Assembly: GCF_030499515.1 (NCBI RefSeq)
Contig: NZ_JASTWJ010000001.1
Span: 3,390,001-3,454,000, forward strand
Length of the DNA stretch: 64,000 nucleotides
Direction of reading: 5' to 3'
Source: Streptomyces sp. DT2A-34
Lineage (GTDB): Bacteria > Actinomycetota > Actinomycetes > Streptomycetales > Streptomycetaceae
The translations under genes and the position numbers were made by a program. Shown in pieces: positions 17,657-25,619 of this stretch. Each line of letters begins with the position of its first letter. Position 1 is the stretch's first letter. The notes beneath the pieces are model-generated. The model did no database searches. It was not told the DNA's origin and saw only the letters and a program-made list of their open reading frames with translations.

Positions 17657-17683
17657 CCGACCCGGTCCTTCGAACCGGGTCGG
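17657..17683. terminator. Bidirectional hairpin terminator between MFS and epimerase genes
   Basis: The arms CCGACCCGGT (17657-17666) and ACCGGGTCGG (17674-17683) are perfectly complementary around a 7-nt loop. The hairpin sits 11 nt past the transporter stop and 4 nt from the restored stop of the convergent epimerase gene. This supports both gene ends and the frameshift call for the epimerase. Confidence 0.75.
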
Positions 17684-17686
17684 GCC

Positions 17687-18449
17687 TCACGCCCCGGCCG
17701 CGCCGCTCAGAGGGGCACGGAGCAGTTCGGAAACGGCTTTGTCCAGAACGGTCTTGTAGTAACGTCCACATCCCGCTCCGGGGTGACAGGGACCGCAGCT
17801 TTTCGATCGAGACCGAGTGCCTGCTTGTTTCCTCGACGTACTGACGCACCGGATTCGTCGCGGTCAGCGCGGTGACGTGGTCGACGATCGCGTCCACTTC
17901 CGTGGACCGGCCGGATGCCAGATTGATCGTTTCCCTCTCGATCCCGGTGCCCAACACCATGTCCGTCATCGCGACGAAGTCGTCGACGTCGAGCAGGTCG
18001 CGGCTCGCCCGACGGAAGATCCGCACCCGGCCGTCGAGGGCCTGCGCCACCAGGGCCGGGACCAGCTGGTGGGGCCGCTGCCGTGGGCCGACGAGATGGG
18101 TGAGACGCAGGATCAGCCAGGAACAGCCCGACTGCTTCACCAGGTTCTCCATGGCGAGCTTGTGCCGGCCGTACGCGGTGCGGGGAGTGTGTCCGCAGCT
18201 TTCCCTGCCCGAGCAGCCCCGGGTGCCGTACAACGCCGCGGAAGCCGTGGAGAAATAGAGCAGCTTCTCTCCCCGGGACGCGCAGCGGCGCGCCTGGCCG
18301 ATCACCACGGCGGCCTCTCTCGCCAGTTCATGCTGCGCGTACTCAGCGCTGATCCGGGACACCCCGGCCGCCAGCGCGACGACCCCGGAATGACGGTGTG
18401 AGATCGTCCGCAAGGCGGTGGCGACCGATCCTCTTCCCACGATCTCCAT
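17687..18449 (-). CDS. NAD-dependent epimerase/dehydratase family protein, frameshifted near its 3' end
   Basis: A short SDR-type sugar-nucleotide enzyme. It has a degenerate glycine motif (VGRGSVA), a STASAALYG segment, the catalytic pair in YGRHKLAME, and LILRLTHLVGPRQRP before the substrate region. The open frame runs to 17508 and would overlap the MFS gene, with a low-complexity arginine-rich end. In the neighbouring frame the sequence continues as GRYYKTVLDKAVSELL and stops at 17687, a natural SDR ending. One extra base near 17784-17790 explains this. It is the only leftward gene in this half of the cluster. The substrate may be the NDP-heptose or the dTDP-keto sugar. Confidence 0.7.
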
Positions 18450-18681
18450 GAACCCGTTCCTCCGGTGAACCGGGCGTCCCCCTGCCCAGACGTGCCATAT
18501 GCGGTCGAACCTAGGCGGGCGGGGACGGCGCCGGAGGCGTCATCGGCGCGGACATGGCGCCGGACGTGTTGTCATACCCGACTGGCCCGGTTGTGGCGGC
18601 GGCAGGACCCGGGCTACTTCTTTTGGCACCACGTGATCGTTTCCGACCGGAAGGCGGTCACCGACCGGAAGTGGAGTGCTC

Positions 18682-19302
18682 ATGACCTCCGTCCGCATGG
18701 TGCGGGCCGACCGCGGGAGCCGCACACCGCGTGCGCGCAAGCCGGCGGTCTTCCTCGATCGCGACGGAACACTCACAGAACCACGGCACTATCCGAGCCG
18801 GCCGTCGGATCTCGTCCTGCAGCCGGGAATCGGTCCTTGGCTGCGGGCCCTGAGGGAACACCACGGTGCGGCTCTGGTGGTCGTCACCAACCAGTCCGGG
18901 CTCGCCCGCGGCATGTTCACCGGCCTGGACCTGGCGGCGATGCACCGCCACCTGCGGACGGAGCTCACGGCCGTCGACGTGGAGCTGGACGCGATCTACA
19001 CCTGCCCGCACCACGTCGACGGCGTGGTGACCGGGCTGGCGCGGAGCTGCTCCTGCCGCAAACCGGAGCCCGGGCTGCTGCTCCGTGCCGCGGCGGAGCT
19101 GCGCCTGGACCTCTCCCGGTCGTGGATGATCGGCGACTTCGCCACTGACGTCGAGGCGGGCAACCGCGCCGGCTGCCGGACGGCGTGGGTCGGGCCAAGG
19201 GCGGCTGTCACGGCAACGACCGGAGAGCTGCCGGTGCCGACACTGCGCAGTGCGACCACAGCGGAAGCCCTGCAGGCGATCTGCCGCGACCTCGACGTCT
19301 GA
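18682..19302 (+). CDS. gmhB: D-glycero-D-manno-heptose-1,7-bisphosphate 7-phosphatase
   Basis: A 206-aa HAD-superfamily phosphatase that removes the 7-phosphate of heptose-1,7-bisphosphate. HAD motif I is FLDRDGTL (nucleophile and acid/base Asp), motif II is VVVTNQSG, and motif IV is MIGDFATDVEAG. The structural zinc set of GmhB appears as CPHH followed by CSCRKPEPG. ATG at 18682 is preferred to the GTG two codons upstream. With gmhA and hddA it completes the route to heptose-1-phosphate. It starts a unit that continues into the ATP-grasp and decarboxylase genes. Confidence 0.92.
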   Translation: MTSVRMVRADRGSRTPRARKPAVFLDRDGTLTEPRHYPSRPSDLVLQPGIGPWLRALREHHGAALVVVTNQSGLARGMFTGLDLAAMHRHLRTELTAVDVELDAIYTCPHHVDGVVTGLARSCSCRKPEPGLLLRAAAELRLDLSRSWMIGDFATDVEAGNRAGCRTAWVGPRAAVTATTGELPVPTLRSATTAEALQAICRDLDV

Positions 19303-19340
19303 GCAGCCCGGCGGCGCGCGTTTCTACGAGGAAGGACAGC

Positions 19341-20678
19341 ATGACGTTCACCCGAAGGCTCAAGCGGGCGTTGACGGGCGACCCCGAAGCGCGATTCGTC
19401 TACCTCAACAACTTCGAGGTCGAACGCGTCTGGGGGCAGAGCGAGCCCGGACTTCCGGGGTCGGGGTTCAGTTTCTCCGGTGCCACCGTCAACCGGATGG
19501 AGGAAGTCGGAGTCCTCCACGCCGACGTGAACGACATGGTCGTACTCAAAGCGCCCGTGGACGAGGAGTATCTGGCCTACCTCCAGTCGCTCGACGCCGC
19601 GCGGGGGCAGCGGCTGACCGTCGAGAACAACGTGCCGAACCGCTCCGTCACCCAGGACGCCCTGGCCTCCCCGCGGCTGCTGGAACATCTGCGCGGTCTC
19701 GATGACGGTCACACGTTTCTGGCACCGCTCGGCATCTCGCCCGACGAAGAGCGGCTCTCCGAAGTCACCGGACTCCCGCTGTCCGGGCCGTCGGCAGCGG
19801 TGTGCAGGCACGTCAACGGCAAGATCTTCAGCCGTGAGCTGGTGGACGACACCGGCTTGACCAGGGTGCCGGGCGCGGTGTGCCGCACGTACGAGGAACT
19901 GGAAGAGGCGATCGCCGCCCATCTCGGCGAAGGGTCACGGGTGGTGGTCAAGGAGTCCCTCGGAGTGTCGGGCCGAGGCATGGTCGTGCTGGACGGCCGT
20001 CGCCGCGCGGACCAACTGCTGCGGATGCTGGCTCGCCGGGGGAGGCAGGCTCCGGTCTCGCTGGTCGTGGAGGAGTGGATCGACAAGCGGTCGGATCTCA
20101 ACTACCAGTTCACCGTGGACCGCGACGGCGCGACCCGGTTCGAGACGGTCAAGACGGCGCTGACGCAAGACGGCGTCCACCGCGGCCACCGCTTCCCACC
20201 GGACCTGCGGCCTGACGAGGTGGAAGACCTCCGCTCGGCCTCCGCGGTCATCGGAAAGCGGCTTGCCGACGAGGGCTACTACGGTCTGGTCGGGGTGGAC
20301 GCCATGCTCGGCACCGACGGCACGCTCTACCCGTGCCTCGAGATCAATGCCCGCTTCAACATGGCGACCTATCAGAACCGCGTCGCCGAGACGCTGTTCG
20401 GCCCCGCGCAACATGCGCTGGCCACGGTCATCCATCTGCGCCCGACCCGCACGTATGCGTTCAGCGAGGTCAGCCGGGCTCTCGGCACACTGCTGTACCG
20501 GAGCCCCGGAGGAACCGGCGTACTGATCAACAACTACGCGACCCTGAACGCGGCTGTCACCCCGGGAAAGAGGTCCGCCGGGCGGCTCTATGCCATCTGC
20601 GTCGCGGACACCCCCGCCGACGCCGAGGAACTACGGAGCGCCGCCGAGCAGGCACTCCTCGAAATGGTGAATCAGTGA
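19341..20678 (+). CDS. ATP-grasp ligase, BtrJ-like (amino acid:ACP ligase candidate)
   Basis: This 445-aa protein has an ATP-grasp core: VVVKESLGVSGRGMVVL as the ATP-binding lysine and glycine loop, LVVEEWI, and LEINARFNMATYQNR as the metal-binding end. BtrJ of the butirosin pathway uses ATP to load L-glutamate onto the carrier protein BtrI. The neighbouring PLP decarboxylase, whose ATG overlaps this stop, and the stand-alone ACP in the cluster support the same role here. Which amino acid is loaded cannot be read from the sequence. Confidence 0.8.
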   Translation: MTFTRRLKRALTGDPEARFVYLNNFEVERVWGQSEPGLPGSGFSFSGATVNRMEEVGVLHADVNDMVVLKAPVDEEYLAYLQSLDAARGQRLTVENNVPNRSVTQDALASPRLLEHLRGLDDGHTFLAPLGISPDEERLSEVTGLPLSGPSAAVCRHVNGKIFSRELVDDTGLTRVPGAVCRTYEELEEAIAAHLGEGSRVVVKESLGVSGRGMVVLDGRRRADQLLRMLARRGRQAPVSLVVEEWIDKRSDLNYQFTVDRDGATRFETVKTALTQDGVHRGHRFPPDLRPDEVEDLRSASAVIGKRLADEGYYGLVGVDAMLGTDGTLYPCLEINARFNMATYQNRVAETLFGPAQHALATVIHLRPTRTYAFSEVSRALGTLLYRSPGGTGVLINNYATLNAAVTPGKRSAGRLYAICVADTPADAEELRSAAEQALLEMVNQ

Positions 20679-21970
20679 TGAACACGGAGAACGACAGGAA
20701 CGACAGGAACGTCAACTGGTCCGGCATAGCCGACCAGTACGGGACTCCTGCCTACGTCTACGACGGTGACGGCCTGGTCGAGAACTTCCGGGAGCTGCGG
20801 GCCGCCCTGCATCCGGGACTGGAGATCTTCTACTCCCTGAAGGCGAACCCCAATCGAAGCGTGTACGAGCTGCTGCGCGCTGCCGGAGCCGGTGCCGAGG
20901 TGTCCTCCCTGGCCGAGCTGCGGACAGCGTTGGCCGTCGGCACCTCGCCCCGGGACATCCTGTTCCTCGGCCCCGGCAAGAGCACCGAGGAAATCGCCGC
21001 GGCCGTCGACGCCCGCATATACGGCATCGTCTGTGAGTCCTTCGGCGAACTGGACCTCATCGAGCGGTGCGCGCGCGAACGCGGAGTACGCCAGCGGGTG
21101 CTCCTGCGCATCAATCCCGCGTACTCGGTGACCGGTTCGCGACTCACCATGGGGGGCCGCCCCCGCCAGTTCGGCATCGACGAGGCCGCGCTGTCGGCCG
21201 CGCACGACCTCGGCTCCAGGTATCAGCACGCCCATATCGCCGGAATCCAGGTGTACATGGGTACGCGCATCCTGGACGAAGAGATCATCGTGAAGAACAC
21301 CGCCTACGTCCTCGATCTGGCCGACCGGGTGGCCGCGGCCACCGGCGTTCCCCTGGAGGTCGTGGACATCGGCGGGGGCATGGGGGTGGCCTACTTCGAC
21401 GGTGAGCACGACCTCGATGTGACCGAGCTGGCGAAGCAACTCAATCCCCTGCTCGACACGTTCGCATCAACACACCCCGACACCAGGATGATCATGGAGT
21501 CCGGCCGGTATCTGACGGCTCGCTTCGGCACCTACCTCATGCGGGTTCGCTACACGAAGGAGTCCATGGGGGAGCGATTCGCCGTGACGGACGGCGGCAC
21601 GCACCATCACATGGCCGCGGTCGGTATCGGCTCGTTCGTGAAACGGAACTTCCCCATCGAACTGCTGGCCGGCGAAAGCGACTCGGAGACACCCGGTCCC
21701 TGGAACGTCACCGGACCGCTGTGCACACCGAACGACACGGTCGCCAAGAACGCCCAGCTTCCGCCGTTGCACCGCGGAGACCTGCTCGGAGTGCACAGAT
21801 CGGGAGCGTACGGCCCGACCGCCTCACCCGTCTTCTTCCTCAGCCACGGCTACCCCGCCGAGGTCGTACTCCTCGGCGGACGGTCCTTCCTGGCACGTAC
21901 CCGGGACACCGTCGATGACCTTCTCAGCCGTCAGCCCGAGCACGCACTCGGGTCGTACGTCCAGGGGTGA
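20678..21970 (+). CDS. PLP-dependent decarboxylase, BtrK/diaminopimelate-decarboxylase family
   Basis: A 430-aa fold-type III PLP enzyme. The Schiff-base lysine is Lys55 in YSLKANPN. Phosphate-binding glycines are in VDIGGGMG and ESGRY, and the dimer-partner cysteine is Cys349 in LCTPNDT. BtrK, the butirosin homologue, decarboxylates gamma-glutamyl-ACP to 4-aminobutyryl-ACP, and this enzyme may do the same. ATG overlaps the ATP-grasp stop (TGATG). A hairpin at 21981-22006 follows 10 nt after the stop and is the likely terminator. It is the last gene of the cluster before the attachment-site repeat. Confidence 0.85.
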   Translation: MNTENDRNDRNVNWSGIADQYGTPAYVYDGDGLVENFRELRAALHPGLEIFYSLKANPNRSVYELLRAAGAGAEVSSLAELRTALAVGTSPRDILFLGPGKSTEEIAAAVDARIYGIVCESFGELDLIERCARERGVRQRVLLRINPAYSVTGSRLTMGGRPRQFGIDEAALSAAHDLGSRYQHAHIAGIQVYMGTRILDEEIIVKNTAYVLDLADRVAAATGVPLEVVDIGGGMGVAYFDGEHDLDVTELAKQLNPLLDTFASTHPDTRMIMESGRYLTARFGTYLMRVRYTKESMGERFAVTDGGTHHHMAAVGIGSFVKRNFPIELLAGESDSETPGPWNVTGPLCTPNDTVAKNAQLPPLHRGDLLGVHRSGAYGPTASPVFFLSHGYPAEVVLLGGRSFLARTRDTVDDLLSRQPEHALGSYVQG

Positions 21971-21976
21971 CCGGCG

Positions 21977-22075
21977 CAAGGGGCCCGACCGGGATACGTC
22001 GGACCCGTCCTGACCTCTGCCTTTGAAGGAAGCGAGGTGGTGGAATCGCGCCTAGACGTTGAAGCGGAACTCCAC
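21977..22075. repeat. Left attachment-site repeat (attL)
   Basis: The last 20 bases, ACGTTGAAGCGGAACTCCAC (22056-22075), are identical to 32540-32559 inside the 3' end of ychF. The sequence to the left also matches the right copy in blocks: CAAGGGGCCCGACC, GTCGGACCC and TGACCT at equal distances. Identity stops immediately to the right, as expected of a site-specific junction. Confidence 0.8.
21981..22006. terminator. Hairpin terminator, copy of the ychF terminator
   Basis: GGGCCCGAC (21981-21989) pairs with GTCGGACCC (21998-22006) with one G/T-type mismatch. The same arms, at the same spacing, occur at 32460-32485 downstream of ychF. It probably ends the decarboxylase transcript, and it marks the left copy of the repeat flanking the defence island. 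Confidence 0.6.
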
Positions 22076-22700
22076 GATAAGGCTTTGACCTGCGGAAATG
22101 CGCGGGCATCCAGCACCGATCCAGCACCGTCGAAACTTATCCCAGCACATCCAGTCCGTCACGCTGCGGACGAAGTCACTCCGAGTCTGCCACGATCGGG
22201 CGCAACGATCCCACGCCTCGGGGATCAGGTGGCTGTAGATGTCCACGGTCGCCTTGATCGGCTTGTGGCCGAGCCAACGAGAGACCTCGTGGATCAGGAC
22301 ACCGTTTGCCAACGCAGAAGAAGCGAAGAAGTGCCGCAACGAGCACGGGGGGCCTTCGCGGTGCCGTCGGGCTTGGCGATGCCGACCGCGATCTGCGCCT
22401 TTCGGAAGTTATAGGAGTAGGTCATAGCCGTAGGCATGACCCCCTTCCCGCGCTCTCTCGGCGCGTAGAACCTCGACCACCCACGGGCGATCGGCGTTGT
22501 CCTCGAACTCAAGAGGGGTCGACCGTCACATCACCCCATGCTCATGACGTTCGTCGACTTTGAAGGGCGCTACCGACACCTCACGGCACGCACCCTCTTG
22601 CCGGTGTTCGAGCGGGACGAGCCTCTTCTTGCAGTCCTCGCGGTTGGCCTTCGCACTGATCTGCCAACGGACACGGATGAAGTCATCACGTAGGCAGCGA
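22052..22700 (-). pseudogene. Decayed tyrosine-type phage integrase
   Basis: Pieces of one integrase lie in different frames. 22526-22693 gives RDDFIRVRWQISAKA and LEHRQEG. 22294-22512 gives YAPRERGKGVMPTAMTYSYNF. 22052-22339 gives LRHFFASSALANGV, EVSRWLGHKPI and YSHLIP, the catalytic Arg, His and Tyr boxes. At least two frameshifts separate them, and the N-terminal arm-binding and core-binding domains are missing. The final residues, VEFRFNV, are encoded by the attachment core and are the same as the YchF C-terminus. It belongs to the integrases that have their attachment site at the end of the integrase gene. Confidence 0.85.
22110..22148. repeat. Left arm-type CCAGCAC sites
   Basis: CCAGCAC occurs at 22110-22116, 22121-22127 and 22142-22148. 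The first two are 11 bp apart, about one helical turn. They lie in the integrase coding remnant 35 bp inside the attachment core. Matching pairs occur near the right end. This is the pattern of integrase arm-binding sites. Confidence 0.55.
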
Positions 22701-22993
22701 CGTGGGAAGCAAGCGCGTCGCTGATACCAAGGCTCGCACCGGCCTGCAGAGGGATCGTCAGCTCGCGCTGAGGAGAGATTCGTCGGTGAACTGACGGTCA
22801 CATGGCCACACCCGGACTGACGTGGAGGTCGTCCGCGTCGCAGACGGCGAGCGCGGATGACCACCGCCGGTCAGCCCGGTCACGGGCTCCCGTGATACTG
22901 CCGAACTGGGTTCCAAAGGAAAAACCGGCCGGAGCGGTGACTGATTCCGCTCTCCCGGCCCAACTGTCAGAGACATGCAGTAAATCTGGTCCC
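22701..22993. other. Gap upstream of hsdR
   Basis: No convincing coding sequence is seen here. The left part may be decayed integrase. A TAAAT element lies about ten bases before the first hsdR ATG, with no good Shine-Dalgarno sequence, so a leaderless hsdR transcript is possible. Confidence 0.4.
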
Positions 22994-25516
22994 ATGACCT
23001 TCGGTTCGTATCAGATGACCGAGGACGAGACGTGCAAGCGGTTCGTCCTCCCGGCACTCGCGGCCTCCGGGTGGGCCACTCAGCAGATCAGGTCCCAGTA
23101 CGGGATCAACAACGGACAACTCGTGCCGACCAAGAGGCGTCACCGCAAGGGAAGGCCGCTGGTCGCCGACTACGTCCTCGAGTACGTCGCGGACGTGCCG
23201 ATCGCCGTGGTGGAGGCCAAGCGATACCGGCTCAGCGCGGAGAACGGGGTCGAGCAGGCGCGGCGGTACGCGCGCAAGTTGGGGCTGAGATTCGCCTACG
23301 CCACCAACGGCCGTGAGATCGTGGAGATCGACTTCAGCGACCCGAAGCGGCCGGTGATCCGGGACATCCAGGAGTTCCCCTCCCCGCAGGAGCTCTGGGG
23401 GCGGTTCCTTCAGGACCAGGGTGTGAGTGACACGCCGCTCGGCGAGCGACTTCTCTCGACCCCGTACGACTACACGCTGCGCAACTCCGACAGCACCTCC
23501 CAGCGGCCGCGCTACTACCAGCGGGTGGCCGTGACAAGGGCCTTGGCCGCTCTGGCCCGCGACGAGCGGCGCATCCTACTCGTCCTGGCGACGGGCACGG
23601 GCAAGACCATGCTCGCACTCCAACTGGTGGCTCGGCTGATGAACGCCCCCGAGGCTTTCGGCGGCCGGAAGCCACGTGTGCTGTACCTCGCGGACCGCAA
23701 CATGCTCGTCGATGATCCCAAGGACCGCTACTTTCAGGAAGTGTTCGGGAAGGACGACGTCCACAAGATCACGGGAGGTCAGGCCAAGCGCGGACGGAAG
23801 GTCTACTTCGCCCTGTACCAGACCCTGGAGCAGGGTGCGCCGGGAGAGGAGCTGTACCGGCAGTACCCGAAGGACTACTTCGACGTCGTCATCGTGGACG
23901 AGTGCCACCGAGGGAGCGCCGCCAGTGACGGTCGCTGGCGGAGGATCCTTCAGCACTTCTCGCCGGCCGTACAGATCGGCCTGACCGCCACGCCGGTCGC
24001 CGATGACAGGCGGAAGACCGACACGTACGAGTACTTCGGCAACCCCGTCTTCACGTACTCGCTCAAGGACGGCATCGAGGACGGATTCCTCTCGCCGTAC
24101 CGACTGCGCAGGGTCCGGCTGAACGTGGACGTGGAGGGTTACCGGCCGCAGCCGGGTGAGAAGGACATCTACGGCCGGGAGATCCCTGACGATCTCTACG
24201 GCCCCAAGGACTACGAACGGGTCATGGTGATCCTCGAGCGGACCGAGTTGGCGGCGCGGTACCTCCTTGACCATCTGCGCGCCACGGCCGAGGAGGGGCG
24301 GCTCGGCAAGACCCTCGTCTTCTGCGAGAACAACGACCACGCGGCCCGTATGCGGACCGCGTTGTTCAACGGCGCCCCCGAGGAGGTGGCCGCGCTCCCG
24401 GACTTCGTGCGGCGCATCGTCGGAGACGACGGTTCGCACGGTGGCGAAGCGCTGGAGGAGTTCCGCAAGGCAGACAGCAACGAGCCAGTCATCGCGGTGA
24501 CGTCGAAGCTGCTGTCGACGGGAGTGGACATACCACCGGTGCGGAATGTGGTGCTGTTCCGGCGCATGGCCTCCATGCCGGAGTTCAAGCAGGTCATCGG
24601 CAGGGGCACTCGACTCTGCCCAGAGATCGGCAAGGAGTCGTTCGACATCATCGACTTCGTCGAGGCGTCGCGGCTCTTCGACGATCCGGCCTTCGACGGG
24701 CCGCCGCTCAAGGTGGTCCGGGACTGGACCGACGATCAGGGTGAGGTGGTGGACTCGGAGGATCTGACCCCTGCGCCTGAGTCCGGGCCGGATATGGACG
24801 CCGAGTCCGCCGCTGAGCCGCAGGCGGAGTACACCCAGCAGGACGGCGGTGTTTTTGACGCTGATGGCGACTCCGTGGCAGGAGCGCAGGACGGCGACAT
24901 CACCGACGACGAGGAGATCGACAGGATTCTTTCCCGCTCCAGGAACCGGTTCACGGTCAAGGATGTCGACGTCTACAAGGTGGGTGAGCTGCGGTACATC
25001 CTCAAGGACGACGGAAAACGACTCCAACTGGTCACCGTGCAACAGTGGGTGCACGACCGGGTGCTGGAACTCGATCTCGACCCGGCCCAGTTGCGCACTC
25101 AGTGGGCGCAGGCGAAGAGCCGTGCCGTTCTGATGGAGGCGCTGAAGTCGGCACAGATCGATGTGGAGCGTCTGCCCGAGGAGTTGGGCATGCGCGAGGT
25201 GGACCCCGTGGACCTGCTGGTGTCCGTGGCCTGGGAGGGGCTCGCCGTCGTGAGCCGGGACGAACGGCTGACGTGGTTCCGCCGGGAGCACGCGGAGTTC
25301 CTGGCCTCCTTCGAGCCCCGGGCCAGGGAGGTGCTCGAAGCGATGCTCCTGAAGTTCGAGGAGTCGGGGTCGCCGCAACTGAAGGTGGAGACGCTCAGGG
25401 TGCCGCCGTTCACCGAAATGGGGCGGGTGGCGGAGCTGACCAGCCGGTTCGGAGAGCCAGGCAAGGCACATCAGGCCATCGACGATCTGGCGGCCCGGCT
25501 ACTCACCGCGGTCTGA
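22994..25516 (+). CDS. hsdR: Type I restriction enzyme R subunit
   Basis: An 840-aa translocating endonuclease subunit. The N-terminal nuclease domain (about 1-150) has ADYVLEYV and VVEAKRY, the D...ExK nuclease core. The SF2 helicase motor has ATGTGKTML at about residue 199, VDECHRG near 305, GLTATPV near 329 and IGRGTRL later. A C-terminal domain binds the methylase complex. ATG at 22994 is the upstream choice; ATG at 23015 also fits the family start. hsdM and hsdS lie 1.6 kb downstream, separated from it by a toxin-antitoxin pair on the same strand. Confidence 0.92.
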   Translation: MTFGSYQMTEDETCKRFVLPALAASGWATQQIRSQYGINNGQLVPTKRRHRKGRPLVADYVLEYVADVPIAVVEAKRYRLSAENGVEQARRYARKLGLRFAYATNGREIVEIDFSDPKRPVIRDIQEFPSPQELWGRFLQDQGVSDTPLGERLLSTPYDYTLRNSDSTSQRPRYYQRVAVTRALAALARDERRILLVLATGTGKTMLALQLVARLMNAPEAFGGRKPRVLYLADRNMLVDDPKDRYFQEVFGKDDVHKITGGQAKRGRKVYFALYQTLEQGAPGEELYRQYPKDYFDVVIVDECHRGSAASDGRWRRILQHFSPAVQIGLTATPVADDRRKTDTYEYFGNPVFTYSLKDGIEDGFLSPYRLRRVRLNVDVEGYRPQPGEKDIYGREIPDDLYGPKDYERVMVILERTELAARYLLDHLRATAEEGRLGKTLVFCENNDHAARMRTALFNGAPEEVAALPDFVRRIVGDDGSHGGEALEEFRKADSNEPVIAVTSKLLSTGVDIPPVRNVVLFRRMASMPEFKQVIGRGTRLCPEIGKESFDIIDFVEASRLFDDPAFDGPPLKVVRDWTDDQGEVVDSEDLTPAPESGPDMDAESAAEPQAEYTQQDGGVFDADGDSVAGAQDGDITDDEEIDRILSRSRNRFTVKDVDVYKVGELRYILKDDGKRLQLVTVQQWVHDRVLELDLDPAQLRTQWAQAKSRAVLMEALKSAQIDVERLPEELGMREVDPVDLLVSVAWEGLAVVSRDERLTWFRREHAEFLASFEPRAREVLEAMLLKFEESGSPQLKVETLRVPPFTEMGRVAELTSRFGEPGKAHQAIDDLAARLLTAV

Positions 25517-25546
25517 CCTGCACCGAGGCGTAAAAGTATAAGCTGA

Positions 25547-25583
25547 CTTTACTTCGATGTTGGCACGTTACATTGAAGTAAAG
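25547..25583. promoter_or_regulatory. Inverted-repeat operator upstream of abiEi
   Basis: Two 14-bp arms (25547-25560 and 25570-25583) differ from perfect complementarity at one position and are separated by 9 bp. The core is TTTACTTC...GAAGTAAA, AT-rich against the local background. It lies in the 100-bp gap after hsdR. AbiEi antitoxins are known to repress their own operon by binding inverted repeats at this place. A TATAAG-like -10 element at 25537-25542 lies next to it. Confidence 0.65.
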
Positions 25584-25619
25584 GCGTCTTTGTGTTTTCA
25601 GTGCTGTTACGCTGGGGAG

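Noticed and set aside
75..21970. Acarbose or validamycin-type C7-cyclitol pathway
   Set aside because: malQ, rmlA/rmlB and starch-synthase-like genes fit, but no sedoheptulose-7-phosphate cyclase is seen; gmhA uses the same precursor for a heptose instead.
19341..21970. Complete butirosin AHBA side-chain pathway
   Set aside because: BtrJ, BtrK, BtrI and BtrH counterparts are present, but no BtrO/BtrV oxygenase pair or BtrG cyclotransferase is found.
23576..25471. Long leftward open frame opposite hsdR
   Set aside because: It is antisense to the helicase motifs and has no own signature.
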